Source: Stercorarius parasiticus
Taxonomy: Eukaryota > Chordata > Aves > Charadriiformes > Stercorariidae
Direction of reading: 5' to 3'
DNA: 64,000 bases
Assembly: GCA_013396915.1 (NCBI GenBank)
Contig: VWZL01000919.1
Span: forward strand, 197,267-261,266
Shown here: positions 11,343 through 22,417 of the stretch, in pieces
Layout of the letters: every line of letters starts with the position of its first letter
How positions within the stretch are numbered: the first letter of the stretch is position 1
The notes under the pieces: model-generated
What the model was told of the DNA's origin: nothing
What the model saw: only the letters and a program-made list of their open reading frames with translations
Databases searched by the model: none
Position numbers and translations under genes: made by a program

Positions 11343-12560
11343 TTGCATCCCAGAATCCTGAGGGAGCTGGCAGACATATTTGCTAAGCCACTCTCCATCC
11401 TATTTGAAAAATCATGGCAGTCAGTCAAAGTCCTCAGTGACTGGAAAAATGGGAATATCACACCCCACCCATTTTTTGAAAGGGTAGTAAGAAAGGTAAT
11501 ATCACACCCGTTTTTTAAAAGGGTAATTAGGAAGACCCTGGGAACTACTGACCAGTCAGCCTTACCTCAGTGTCCACTAAGATCATAGAACAGATCCTCC
11601 TGGAAGTTATGTTGAAGCATATGGAAGACAAAGAGGTGGTTAGAGACAGGCAACATGTCTTCAACGAGGACAAAATCATGCCAGTCTAATCTAGTGGCCT
11701 TCTATTGATAGAATGCCTGCCTCAGTGGACAAGTGAAGAGCTACCTGTACTTCTGCAAGACCTTCAATATGGTCCACCCCAACATTCTTGCCTCTAAATT
11801 GGAGACATATGGGTTTGATGGACAGACTGTTAGATGGATAAGGAATTGGCAATATGGCCATGTCAATAACAGTCAATGGCTCAATGTTTAAATGTAAACC
11901 AGTAATAAGTGGTGTCCCTCCAGAGTCTGTACTGGGACCAATATTATTTAATGTCTTCATCAATGACATAGTGGGATCAAGCGCACTGTCAGCAAGTTTG
12001 CAGCTGACACCAAGATGAGTGGTGCCATTGACACGCCTGAGGGGCGGGATGCCAGCCGGAGGGACCTGTACAGACTTAAGGAGAAGGCCCATGTGAACCT
12101 CATGAAGTTCAACAAAGCCAATGCAAGGTCCTGCACCTGGGTCAGGGCAATCCCCAGTATCAATATAGACTGGAGGATGAATTGATTGAGAGAAGTCCCA
12201 TGGAGAAGAACTTGGGGATACTGCTTCAAGCAAAATTGGACGTGAGCTGGCAAGGTGCACTTACAGCCCAGAAAGCCAACTGCATCCTGGTCTGCATCAA
12301 AAGAAGTGTGCCCAGCAGGTCGAGGAAGGTCATTTTCCCCGTCTACTCTGGTCTTGTGAGACTCCACAGGGAGTGATGCGTCCAGCTCTGGGGTCCCCAT
12401 AAAATTAAAACATGGAGCTGTTCGAGTAGGTCCAGAGGAGGGCCATAAAGGTGATTGGAGGGCTGGAGCACCTCTTCTATGAAGAGAGGCTGAGAGAGTT
12501 GGTGGTGTCAGCCTGGAGAAGAGAAGGCTCCAGGAAGACCTCATTGTGGCCTTTCAATGC
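11343..12560 (+). pseudogene. Decayed CR1 ORF2 reverse transcriptase
   Basis: An 81-codon frame from 11343 begins [20 protein letters not shown], the start of the CR1 RT domain, and continues to DWKNGNITP. Further segments appear in changing frames. One encodes the fingers/palm region around 11790-11990 and another, at 12182-12376, reads LGILLQAKLDVSWQGALTAQK, the thumb/C-terminal part. The conserved palm motifs are broken over several frames, so no active RT can be made. Two long minus-strand frames over this region (189 and 194 codons) are antisense shadows of the GC-rich element, not genes. Confidence 0.8.
11454..11540 (+). repeat. 44-bp tandem duplication inside a CR1
   Basis: The segment starting AATATCACACCC and ending GAAAGGT (11454-11497) is repeated imperfectly at 11498-11540. 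Other CR1 copies have a single such segment before the GACCCTGGGAACTAC block, so the second copy arose within this insertion or its immediate source. Confidence 0.65.
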
Positions 12561-12870
12561 ATAAAGGGGTCTTACAAGAAAGATGGAGACTTTTTACCAA
12601 GGTCGGTAGTGACAGAAAACGGGGCAATTGTTTTAAACTAAAAGAGGTTCAATTCAAATTGGATATAAAGAAGACATTTTTTTATAATGACACTGGAACA
12701 AGTCACCCAGAGAAGTTGCGGATGCCCCATCATTGTCAGTGTTCAAAGTCAGGTTGGGTAGGGCTTTTGAGCGACCTGATCTAGTGAAATATATTCCTGT
12801 CCATGGCTGAGAGGTTGGACGAGATGATTTTCAAGGCTCCTTCCAAACCAAGGCATTCCATGATTCTATG

Positions 12871-15458
12871 TTCCTACGAAAAACATCTACTTTTATGATA
12901 TTTTAAGAAACAGGAAATTGGTAGACAACAACATTGGAGGTCTTTAGGTTACCAGGGCTTTTAAACTTACAGAATCAAATGAAAGAAGTTTTCACTTGTA
13001 GTTGTGTGATAGTATGTGAATTGACCTGATAATGTCACTCTCACTTTTAATGGAGAAATGTCCACTGTACAAGCATGATATAGCAGACAGCTTTCATAAG
13101 TGTCAGCCTCATTAAAAATGTCAAAGTCTGAGTGGGCTTGAAAGTGATCCAAAAGTTAGTTCCTCCAAGTCTTGATTTATACTTGTTGCTAGAGTAATTC
13201 CATGTTCCACTGACAAATCAATATCTTCTGTCTCTTATTGTATCTACAGCTCAACTTTCATAATAATTTTATTTTCATCTTTTGGAAAAATAGAATAATT
13301 TTGTTCTACACCAAGCTTTACAAATTCATACTGTTAGGCACATACAAGAGGCAATAGCTGTATCATGAAAAAAAAAAAAAAAATCTAAACGTACAAAATT
13401 AGTCCACTATCCACTCACAAAGTTGCATGCAAGCTGTCCTACAGTTTTATCCATAGTTACGTATTTGATCGTCAGTTTTCTACTTCCATATGGTCTTGAT
13501 TTAAAATAAAAATTTCCCTATCTAAAACAGTCCTATCCAGCTTCACAAAGTTAATATTCTTCCTTCCTTATTTTTGGATTGGAGTAGGAAGTGATTTTAT
13601 TTTCTCCCTCTTTCGTATGAATTTTGAAGAGTGAATACTTGGCCTATGAAACCCTGACCTCGTCTCACATGACCAGATCTCTACTGTTTTACAATATGTA
13701 TACATCTGAACTTCTATGAATTTTCACATCACCATGCAGCTGCTTTCTGGAATTCCATCTCCAAATCAAATGGCTGCTGCAGCTCTCATCCTCTTCTTTG
13801 TCATCAGCAAGTAGCCCTGATTTTGTTCTAAAGCTGAAAAATCTAAGGCAATTTGTGTGGTATATTGAGACATTCAGTCATGGAAGAAATTGCAAAGGCT
13901 GCAAAAAGTCCATTTCTGTCTGTAGGCATAAAATGCAGTATAATGACTCAAAATCAAATGTCGTATCTATGTCTTCATTCAGTAGCACAATATTGAGAAA
14001 ACCAAATCTTACCAGACTTGGCAGAGCTGAGAACTAGGCAGTTATAATTCCTGTTCTCCCTCTCCACCCATTTGCCCCTTGTTAAACTCTTTTCCAATTC
14101 AGATTCCAAACCTGGGAAGAAAGCAGAAGCACAGCATGCTTTCCAGTTACAAAGCCATGAATGTAATGAGGAACCCTGGTTTTATTATTTCATCCTTTCT
14201 CGATATGCAGCATGGCTGAATGTATGCTGAGAGAAATTGTCTAATAAAAAGCAGGATTTTTTCCCCAGAAAGTAAAATTAGGAGAATAAAAATAATTATG
14301 TCTCCCAAGCAAGATGATTCTCTGGTTTTGTTTTGATTAAAAGTGCTGAGATCTTGACTGTAAATCTACTGTACCAATGATAGAGTACTACAAAATGATG
14401 CTGTTTGCATGTTGTAACTTTGTATAGCACTCAACATCTGAATGTAATGACTTTGCTCTACAAGACAAAGTTATGTATTCTAACAGACAACCTTAAAGAG
14501 TCTCAAGACTAGAAGAAACAACAGTGGGCAAAAATAGGCTGAGACTGCAAACAGGGAAGAGACATAGTGATGTTATTTTCAGGAAATGAGAAGACTAAAG
14601 AAAACCAACATTGCCAACAGATTTAAATCAAACATCAGTTGCAGTTTATATTTGAGATTTTAGTCTTAATGCTTTTTGAAATGTCTAAATCTAATCTCCA
14701 ATTTTTCCAAGATACTGAAGTGAATGTATGTCACTTGATGGTGTCAGTTAAAAGCTGTGAATAATCCTTAAGATTATTTCCTGTTTCTGTATCAAAGAAA
14801 AAAAGGGAATGATCAAATTTCCAGGCTTTGCCAGAATTGTCCTCTTAAATATGATTAACAACAGTATTCTGATAGGAAAACAGAAAATTTAAACAGGTAT
14901 AAAATAACAAAGAATAAAGAATCCAGCTGTTCAAAACCCGAGGAAACCTGAGGTCAAAGTACAGATTAGTAGGGAAGAATAGTGATTGCATAAAACATTA
15001 AGTAAGCAAACAAACAAGAAACAAATTTTTGCTTTCAGTTTAGTACTGAAATACATTTCATTTTCCATCTAACTTTCTGTACATTTATTTATTTAATAAA
15101 TAGTGTCTTTCATAGAGAAGTAATAAAATGCTCCACAGATGTATTAGTATGCAGACCATAATCAAATCATATAAATCCAGGTCTCTAGGCTATATATCAG
15201 CATACCATCATCAATAAATGTGGTAGAGTATATACAGAAAGGGGAAGAGAGGGCAAATTCTTTGGAGATTTATTGAGCAGGTAAACCTGGGAGATTTGAG
15301 GAATAGACTATGAAAAGCAAATCTAAAGAGGATAGAGTTTTGCAAATATATGTATGCAGGCACAAACTCTCCTGCAAATTGTCTGTCTGGCTTTACATCA
15401 TGAACCACTGAGTCATTTTAGACAGGGGAGGATAACAAATACAAATAAGTTGTAGGAA
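12871..15458. other. Unique AT-rich DNA
   Basis: There is no recognised gene or repeat. A 16-base A run lies at 13368-13383. Frames are 60-79 codons and give no familiar protein. Confidence 0.5.
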
Positions 15459-15555
15459 TGCTGCTTGAATGTTGAATGCCTGCTTACATTGTTTAGTGTT
15501 TTAATTGATCTGAAAATCTTAATTATAGCCTCAAGTACTGAACAAATGATGATGC
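15459..15555 (+). repeat. Imperfect direct repeat, copy A
   Basis: This segment, with the shared core TTTTAATTGATCTGAAAAT and then a CCTCAA...TGAACAAATG part, recurs about 455 bases downstream at 15915-16013. By eye the pair agree at roughly three quarters to four fifths of positions over about 95 bases. The similarity includes flanking GAATGTTGA and CCTGCTT blocks, so it is more than shared AT richness. Copy B, not A, sits in a longer open frame. Confidence 0.6.
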
Positions 15556-15644
15556 ACAGCTATCTGTATTTTATAAGACTCATATTTGTAGTAAAATCAT
15601 TTTAAGCTTTCAGGTCTCCACACTGCATGTTTAAGGTGATAATA

Positions 15645-15669
15645 TTAACATATTAACTTAATATGTTAA
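15645..15669. repeat. 25-bp perfect palindrome with one-base centre
   Basis: The 12-base arms TTAACATATTAA and TTAATATGTTAA are exact reverse complements around a single C at 15657. It could form a cruciform or mark the end of a small DNA element. No matching partner end was found nearby. Confidence 0.7.
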
Positions 15670-16137
15670 GTGACCATATGTTCTGATTTGAGGGGCAAAA
15701 GTATAAGATCAAGCTTCAATAAATTTTCTGAAAATGTGTTATATTTAAGCTTAAGCAATTTGGAAGAAGTGTTACCTGACTTGTGCCTTGATCCCAAAGC
15801 ATTCTCTCCCTGTTGTGGATTTAACACTGAGGGACTATTGCCTGACTTTAAAATATGAACTGCAAAACCATTTTTTAAAGGACAGAATAAAAAATGTGAA
15901 AACATTACCAGAGTACTACTGGAATGTTGACTCCCTGCTTGGGTTGTTCAACATTTTAATTGATCTGAAAATACTGATTATACCCTCAAATCCTAAACAA
16001 ATGGCAGAACAGGCTACTGATGTTTTCTTAAATTCAACCATTGACAACAGAATTATCAAAAGATCACTTTTTGCTAGCGAGGGTTTGCAGCCTGTTGCTC
16101 TGAGATGTGCTGGCTACATTGCAGTACGCTTGAAGCT
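15670..16137 (+). pseudogene. Possible protein-derived fragment of unknown family, truncated by a CR1
   Basis: Two overlapping plus frames look more protein-like than their neighbours. The first (15670-15858) includes FSENVLYLSLSNLEEVLPDL; the second (from 15788) includes LPEYYWNVDSLLGLFNILID and ends [15 protein letters not shown] just where the CR1 insertion begins near 16138. A shift between them near 15850 would join them. I do not recognise the family, and no catalytic motif can be named. It could be a retrocopy fragment, an old transposon piece or chance. Part of the second frame lies in the ~95 bp repeat. Confidence 0.2.
15915..16013 (+). repeat. Imperfect direct repeat, copy B
   Basis: Partner of the segment at 15459-15555. 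It shares the TTTTAATTGATCTGAAAAT core and the CCCTCAAATCCTAAACAAATG-like tail. It overlaps the open frame described at 15670-16137. Confidence 0.6.
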
Positions 16138-17176
16138 ACAACATCCTTCCCTCTAAATTGGAGAGATACAGATTTGATGCGTGGACTGTTCAGTGGATGA
16201 GGAATTGGCTGGATGGTCATATCTAAAGAGTAATGGTCAACAGCTCAGTGTCTGGATGGAGATCAGTGATTAGTGGTGTCCCTCAGGGGCTCATATTGGT
16301 ACCAGTACTGTTAAATACCTTCGTCATAGGCAGTGGGATCAGATGAGCCCTCAGCAAGTTTGCAGCTGACACCAAGCTGAATGGTGTGGTTGACACTCCT
16401 GAGGGATGGGACGCCACCCAGAGGGACCTGGACAAGCTCAAGAAGTGGGCCATGTGAAACTTATAAGGTTCAACAAGGCCAGGTTTGGGGTCGTGCACCG
16501 GGGTTGGGGCAACCTCTGGTATCAGTGCAGGCTGGGGGATGAAGGGATTGAAAGGAGCCCTACCGTGAAGGACTTTAGTATGTTGGTCAATAAAAAGCTG
16601 GACATAAGCCAATAACGTGTCTGTTCTGCCCCTCTACTCTGCTCTCACGAGACCCCACCTGCAGTACTGCATCCAGCTCTGGAGCCCTCAGCAAAGGAAA
16701 GACATAACCTTATTGGAGCAGGTCCAGAGGAGGGTCACAAAAATGGTCAGAGGACTGGAACACCTCTCCTATGAAGAAAGGCTGAGAGTTGGCGTTGTTC
16801 AGTCTGGAGTATAGAAGGCTCCAAGGAGACGTTATTGCAGCCTTTCAACAATTAAAGGGGGCCTACAGAAAAAATGTTGACAAACTTTTTAGCTGGACCT
16901 GTTGTGATAGGACAAGGGGTAATGGTTTTAAATTAAAAGAGGGTACATTTAGACTAGATGTAAGGAGGTAATTTTTTTACTGTGAGGGTGGTGAAACACT
17001 GACAGAGGTTTCCCAGAGAGGTGGTAGACGCCCCATCCCTGGAAACATTCAAGGTCAGGTTGGACAGGGCTGTGAGCAGCCTGATCTAGTTGAAGATGAC
17101 CCTCCTTACTGCAGGGGGGTTGGACTAGATGACCCTTAAAGGTCCCTTCCAACCCAAACTATTCTATGATTCTATG
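16138..17176 (+). mobile_element. CR1 LINE, sense, 5'-truncated, about 1.0 kb
   Basis: It begins within the RT at CATCCTTCCCTCTAAATTGG and proceeds through the palm region. The segment near 16273-16320 corresponds to the conserved QG-VLGP block. The C-terminal part follows, where a frame at 16617-16814 reads [20 protein letters not shown] and [20 protein letters not shown]. The 3' UTR ends in ATTCTATGATTCTATG at 17176. About 60-80 bases seem to be lost near 16610 compared with other copies, joining ISQ- to the [11 protein letters not shown] segment. Frames are broken. It truncates the unclassified stretch to its left. Confidence 0.88.
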
Positions 17177-17811
17177 GTCTAGGTTTTAGAATTTTGGATG
17201 AGACTCATGCTGCCTGCTTTAGGTGGCCAGCCCAGGTTTTGTTAGTCTCTGTAAGGAGCTGCTCCCAGTAGACTGATTAACATTCCTTGATGGCCTATCA
17301 AGTCAATGGCAAAACTGATGTCCTTCGGAAAAGTAACTCCACATTTCTGCTGAGAATATGCTAGACACAAGACTATATCTACTATATCACCTTGTGTGAT
17401 GTTTCTTTCCAAATTCATGTTTAAGGATAATATGCTTTTTAAGGTTTACTGGAGTAACTTTCTATACATATGCCTGGGGACAGGGATGAATCTCTTGAAA
17501 GACGATATGTGGGCACATGAGCCTAGGCCAGGGAGACCTAGAAGAATATTTTGTTCTGTCTGGTGCGTGTCAGAACTACAACAGCATGTAAGGGCCTTCA
17601 AGGCTCCAAACTCTGAGTCCTCCTCTTAATGACATCATTGTCACCTGGAAAAAGAACCTCTTAAAAGGCTGCATTCTACAGGTACTTCCACCTATGGTAT
17701 AATATGAGAAAGCTCATCTATGTGTTTGGAAACCTATGGGTAGGTGTAGTAGGAAACCAAATTCTTGAGGGATTCAACTCACAAACTAAGAAAAAGCACC
17801 ATCTAACAGAT
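17177..17811. other. Unique spacer between two oppositely oriented CR1 copies
   Basis: It holds no recognised feature apart from one 77-codon plus frame at 17396-17629 without similarity I can name. The sense CR1 ends on its left and the antisense CR1 starts on its right, so the two elements are tail to tail about 635 bases apart. Confidence 0.5.
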
Positions 17812-19995
17812 CACAGAATCATAGAATGTTTAGAGTTAGAAGGGACCTTAAAGATCATCTAGTTCCAAACCCTCTGCCATGGACAGAGATGACTCCTACT
17901 ACAGCAGGTTGCTCAAAGTCTCATCCATTCTGGCCTGAACACTTCCAGAGATGAGGCATCCACAACTTTCTGGGAAACCAATTTCAGTGTATCACCACCC
18001 TCATAGTGAAGCACTTCTTCCTAATATCTAATCTAAACATACACTCCTTCAGTTTAAAACTGTTACCCCTTGTCCTATCATTACACTCCCTGATAAAGAG
18101 TCTGTCCCCATCTTTCCTGTAGGCCCCATTTAGGTACTGGACGGCTGCTGTAATTGTTGAATTGCCCCCTTTAATTGTTGAAAGGCTGCAATAACGTCTC
18201 CCTGGAGCCTTCTCTTCTCCAGGCTGAACAATACCAACTGTCTCAGCCCCGCTTCTCTGTCTTTATAGCATAGATGCTCCAGCTCTCTGATCATCTTTGT
18301 GGCCCTCCTCTGAACGTGCTCCAACAGGTCCATGTCCTTCTTATGCTGGGGGCCTCAGAGCTGAATGCAATACTGCAGGTGGGGTCTCACCAGAGCAGAG
18401 TAGAGGGGCAGAATCACCTCCCCAGACCAGCTGGCCACACTTGATGCAGACCAGGATGCAGTTGGCCTTCTGGGCTGCAAATGCACATTGCCAGATCATG
18501 TTGAGCTTCTCATCAAACAATGCTCCCAAGTCCTTCTCCTCAGGGCTGCTCTCAATCCATTGTCCGCTCAACCTGTATTTGCACTTGGGATTGCCCTGAC
18601 CCACATGCAACACCTCGCACTTGGCCTTGTTGAATTTAATGAGGTTTTCATTGGCTCACCTCTAAACCCGGTCCAGGTCCCTCTGGATGGCATCCCCTTC
18701 GTCCAGCGTGTCAACCACACCACACAGCTTGATGTCGTCAGCAAACTTGTTGAGGGTGTACTTGATCCCACTGTCCATGTCACTGACAAAGATGTTAAAC
18801 AGTACCGGTCCCAATACCGACCCCTGAGCAACCCACTGGTCACTGGTTGCCACTTGGACATTGAGCCGTTGACCACAACTCTTTTAGTGTGGCCATCCAG
18901 CCAATTCCTTATCCACCAAACGGTCCAGCCATCAAATCCATATCCCTCCAATTTACAGACAAGGATATCGTGTGGGACAGTGTCAAATGTTTTGCACAAG
19001 TCCAGGTAGATGGCATCTGTTTCTTTCCCCTTATCCACCAATGCTGCAACCCCATCATAAAAGGCCACCGAATTTGTCAGGCAGGATTTGCCCTTAGTGA
19101 AACCATCTTGTCTGTCACTGATCACCTGCTTATTTTCCGCGTGTTTTAGCATGGTTTCCATGCTCCATGATCTTGCTGGGCACAGAGGTGAGACTGACTG
19201 GCCTGTAGTTCCCCAGATCTTCCATTTTTCCCTTTTTAAAAATGGGGGGTTATGTTTCCACTTTTCTAGTCAGCTGAAACTTCGGTGGACTGCCATGACT
19301 TTTCAAATACGATGGATAGTTACTTGGCAACTTCATCTGCCAGTTTCCTCAGGACCGCAGATGGATTTCATCAGGTCCCATGGACTTGTGCATCTTCAGG
19401 TTCCTTAGATGGTCTCAAACCTGATCTTCCCCTACAGTGGGCAGGTTCCTCATTCTCTTCATCCTTGCCTTTGCCTTCTGGTAGTTGGGCGGTGTAGTTA
19501 GAGCACTTGGTGGTGAAGACTGAGGCAAAAAAGTCATTGAATACCTTGCCCTTGTCCATGTCCTGGGTAACCAGGTCTTCTGTTTCCTTCAGGAGAGGGC
19601 CCACATTTTCCCTAGTCTTCCTTTTGTCACCAACATAGCTATACAAGCTTTTCTTGTTGCCCTTCATGTCCCTGGCCAGATTTAATTCTGTCAGGGCTTT
19701 AACTTTCTTAACCTGATCCCTGACTGCTCAGACAAACTTCTCCGCTTTCCTTGTAGCTTACCTGTCCTTGCCTTCCACCCTCTGCAGGCTTCCTTTTTGA
19801 GTTTGAGTTTCTCCTGGAACTCCTTGTTCATCCACACAGTCCTCCTGGCTTTTTTGCCTGACATTCTCATTGATGGGATCGCTCCGGAGCTTTGAGCAAG
19901 TAATCCTTGAATATCATCCAGCTTTTTTGGGCCCCTCTTCTGTCCAGGGCTTTATCCCATGGTACTCTACGAAGTAGGCCCCTGAAGAGACCAGA
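17812..19995 (-). mobile_element. CR1 LINE, antisense, about 2.2 kb, best preserved copy
   Basis: The left edge CACAGAATCATAGAATG is the reverse complement of the CR1 3' terminus. It is followed by the TTAGAAGGGACCTTAAAGATC segment that typifies avian CR1. Similarity runs through the 3' UTR, the ORF2 C-terminus, the RT palm and fingers, and into the linker up to about 19995 (GGGCCTACTTCG... on the minus strand), where it is 5'-truncated. The part from 19636 onward is also included in the tandem duplication and reappears at 21753-22112. The copy is not functional but is less decayed than others in the window. Confidence 0.9.
18130..19990 (-). pseudogene. CR1 ORF2 reverse transcriptase remnant with A-block and FADD motif
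   Basis: On the minus strand, frame 19667-19371 holds the pre-RT segment ([19 protein letters not shown]). Frame 19161-18568 holds [12 protein letters not shown] and [17 protein letters not shown], which contains the first catalytic Asp of the RT palm. Frame 18853-18662 holds [16 protein letters not shown] and then [10 protein letters not shown], the catalytic [FY]ADD motif near 18734-18745. Frame 18613-18341 holds the SGQWIESSPEEKDLGALFDE region and 18333-18130 the LLEHVQRRATKMIRELEHL C-terminus. All key motifs are present but lie in at least four frames. Frameshifts near 18,850 and elsewhere abolish function. In an intact CR1, ORF2 also carries an N-terminal endonuclease, absent here. Confidence 0.85.
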
Positions 19996-20209
19996 TAATA
20001 TGAAGGAAGGCAAAATGATTTGCAGTCATTCTGCACTATAAAAACACAACTAATGGAGTCAGAAAAAAGGGACTGCCTACTGCATCTGAAACCTTAAAGG
20101 GAGGCAGGATCTCCAGGATCCAGATTCTGCTGCAAGGATATTTAAGTTTTTTGGTTTTGTTGATGATTTTTATATTTTTTTAATATTCTGTACATCAAGC
20201 TGGAATAAA

Positions 20210-20300
20210 ACAAAATAGAAAAAAAAATCCTCAACAACAAAAAAAACACCACCAACAAAAAAACCCAAACCCCACAGCCAAATCCAACAACTACAGGCAA
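20210..20300 (+). repeat. A/C-rich low-complexity tract (copy 1)
   Basis: This strand is almost free of T and G, with AAC and CAACAA-like words interspersed with A runs. Such T/G-poor tracts are common in bird DNA. It recurs at 22327-22417 because of the tandem duplication. Confidence 0.7.
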
Positions 20301-21751
20301 ACAGAAGAACATAACAAAAATTATACGCTGACATAGTTGGTGATGACTGAGATCACTGGTGAAAGGCTAAAAGAGACAGTGGAAAGTAGGTAGTACTGAC
20401 CAAGAAACCGAGAGTTGTGAGCACATTAACACCATTAAAACTTTTTAATCCACAGTAACACAGCAACAGTTTCAGATGATGAGTAAGACAACAAACAAAC
20501 TAAGGAACAAAACCTTTGGAAACAAACCAAGGAACAAAAGTAAAGTTCCTAAACACACAGACTGTAGAAGAAGCAAGATGGAAAGAATGCAAAACATACT
20601 TCAAAAAGGAAACTAAGAAAATAAGCCTCAATACCCTAACTCAATTGTATACATGTCTTACGCAGGTATATAATTGCTTTATTATAATACACAAAAATAC
20701 CGATAAAGGACTAAAAGTACTGTGGGAAAAGAAGAGATACATAAGTCACCTTTCTATTCTGAGGGAGAGAAAAAGGAGATATTTTCATAACTGCTTCGAT
20801 TTTCCTAACTCTTCCCCAGTCGTCTTTTCATACCTGTGATAGGATATGAGATCCTAAGAGACAGTACAAATATTTGTTTCAAATACAGGGAGAGAAGTAA
20901 AAGATGGATGAGGATATAGAAAGTATTACTAGAATCTAGTTTTATAACTTAAAAATATGGTCAAGTGACTTTAAGTTCATCTGCTAGTATATGATTAACA
21001 GTTTATTTTTTCCTATTTAGAATTATGACACCAACATCTCCACAATTCCTGAGAAGTGGTTTATGCATTTACACTCTAATGTTTATGGGTCAATAAAAAT
21101 GAAAGGGATTTTCATCGATATTGCTTTCACTTTATTTGATCGAATTACTTCAGCAGCACCTTAAAATTTTACAATTTTACAGGCCAAGCAATAAAATATG
21201 GTACAGCAAGTGACACCATAGCATACTTTCATTTACAGTCGCAGGTTTGAATAAACTCCTTCTGCATGCTTTTTCAGTTTTTCCTATCAATAAAATAGAA
21301 AATGTAAAATGAATGACTAATATTTATAATATTTGAAACATGATTTTAGATTTTTAAAAATTATATTAGAAAATCTTGTACAATGCCTACCTTATATAAA
21401 GAACTCTGGACAGCACCAGCCTGCTCTAAGGTGCTCTGAGTGACAGCACTCTTTTCTTATTCTTCACTCTATTCATTTGTGCACGTGAGGTTGTTTATTT
21501 TGTTTAATCTGCAAATTTGAGAACAGCAAATAATTCCTATAAATCCAAGAGTCAAGCCATGAAAAGCAAGCTGGCCAGCCAGATGATAACAATTTAAATT
21601 TGTACAGTTTCTTGCATCTCTAACACAGTCAGTACACAGTTCTGCTATTTATATGACCTTTTCCTGTAGGCTTCAAATGAGTTATACACAGAAAAGTGAC
21701 CCTATAAAAATGTCCACATATTTGTGGTTTTGGAAGGCCTTACCATTCATT

Positions 21752-21752
21752 N
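21752..21752. other. Ambiguous base (N) at the duplication join
   Basis: A single N lies exactly between the two 2,117 bp copies (...CCATTCATT N TAGCTATAC...). It is one of only three N bases I saw in the window. Confidence 0.99.
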
Positions 21753-22112
21753 TAGCTATACAAGCTTTTCTTGTTGCCCTTCATGTCCCTGGCCAGATTT
21801 AATTCTGTCAGGGCTTTAACTTTCTTAACCTGATCCCTGACTGCTCAGACAAACTTCTCCGCTTTCCTTGTAGCTTACCTGTCCTTGCCTTCCACCCTCT
21901 GCAGGCTTCCTTTTTGAGTTTGAGTTTCTCCTGGAACTCCTTGTTCATCCACACAGTCCTCCTGGCTTTTTTGCCTGACATTCTCATTGATGGGATCGCT
22001 CCGGAGCTTTGAGCAAGTAATCCTTGAATATCATCCAGCTTTTTTGGGCCCCTCTTCTGTCCAGGGCTTTATCCCATGGTACTCTACGAAGTAGGCCCCT
22101 GAAGAGACCAGA
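21753..22112 (-). mobile_element. CR1 5'-part fragment, second copy by tandem duplication
   Basis: This is identical by eye to 19636-19995, the 5' portion of the antisense CR1. It has no CR1 3' end of its own, so it was not a separate insertion. It exists only because the duplicated unit includes it. Confidence 0.9.
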
Positions 22113-22326
22113 TAATATGAAGGAAGGCAAAATGATTTGCAGTCATTCTGCACTATAAAAACACAACTAATGGAGTCAGAAAAAAGGGACTGCCTACTGC
22201 ATCTGAAACCTTAAAGGGAGGCAGGATCTCCAGGATCCAGATTCTGCTGCAAGGATATTTAAGTTTTTTGGTTTTGTTGATGATTTTTATATTTTTTTAA
22301 TATTCTGTACATCAAGCTGGAATAAA

Positions 22327-22417
22327 ACAAAATAGAAAAAAAAATCCTCAACAACAAAAAAAACACCACCAACAAAAAAACCCAAACCCCACAGCCAAAT
22401 CCAACAACTACAGGCAA
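22327..22417 (+). repeat. A/C-rich low-complexity tract (copy 2)
   Basis: Second copy of the tract at 20210-20300, at the same 2,117 offset. Confidence 0.7.

Larger units (their letters stand above)
10725..12870 (+). mobile_element. CR1 LINE, sense, 5'-truncated, about 2.1 kb
   Basis: CR1 similarity begins in the ORF2 linker between endonuclease and RT. It includes recognisable segments such as a GGGAAATGTATGGGCAGCAG-like stretch, GGATGTGTAGGGCTGGGATC and the AAGGGCTTCTACAGGT segment. It continues through the whole RT and 3' UTR to a CCATGATTCTATG end at 12870. The exact left edge is uncertain by about 100 bases because the first part is strongly diverged. There are many frameshifts and stops. 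A local 44-bp tandem duplication lies at 11454-11540. The copy is dead. No target-site duplication is visible, which is usual for CR1. Confidence 0.85.
19636..21752. repeat. Tandem duplication unit, copy 1 (2,117 bp)
   Basis: The segment starting TAGCTATACAAGC at 19636 recurs at 21753 with constant offset 2,117. The same offset holds for an internal 107-codon frame (20516 versus 22633) and for the single mismatch I found, C at 21141 versus T at 23258. There is therefore no net indel. The copy ends with an N at 21752, where copy 2 has C at 23869. The unit includes the 5' part of the antisense CR1, an A/C-rich tract and otherwise unique DNA. The breakpoints do not coincide with a repeat boundary. 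Confidence 0.97.

Noticed and set aside
11691..12544. Two long minus-strand frames (189 and 194 codons) as genes
   Set aside because: They lie antisense to a recognisable sense CR1 ORF2. The GC-rich element has few stops on its other strand, and similar antisense frames recur over other CR1 copies.
18488..19009. 173-codon plus-strand frame as a gene
   Set aside because: It is the antisense shadow of the minus-strand CR1 reverse transcriptase.
20516..20839. Duplicated 107-codon frame (also at 22633-22956) as a conserved repeated gene
   Set aside because: The two copies are identical only because the whole 2,117-bp unit is duplicated. The frame shows no domain, and its lysine and threonine richness reflects the A-rich DNA.
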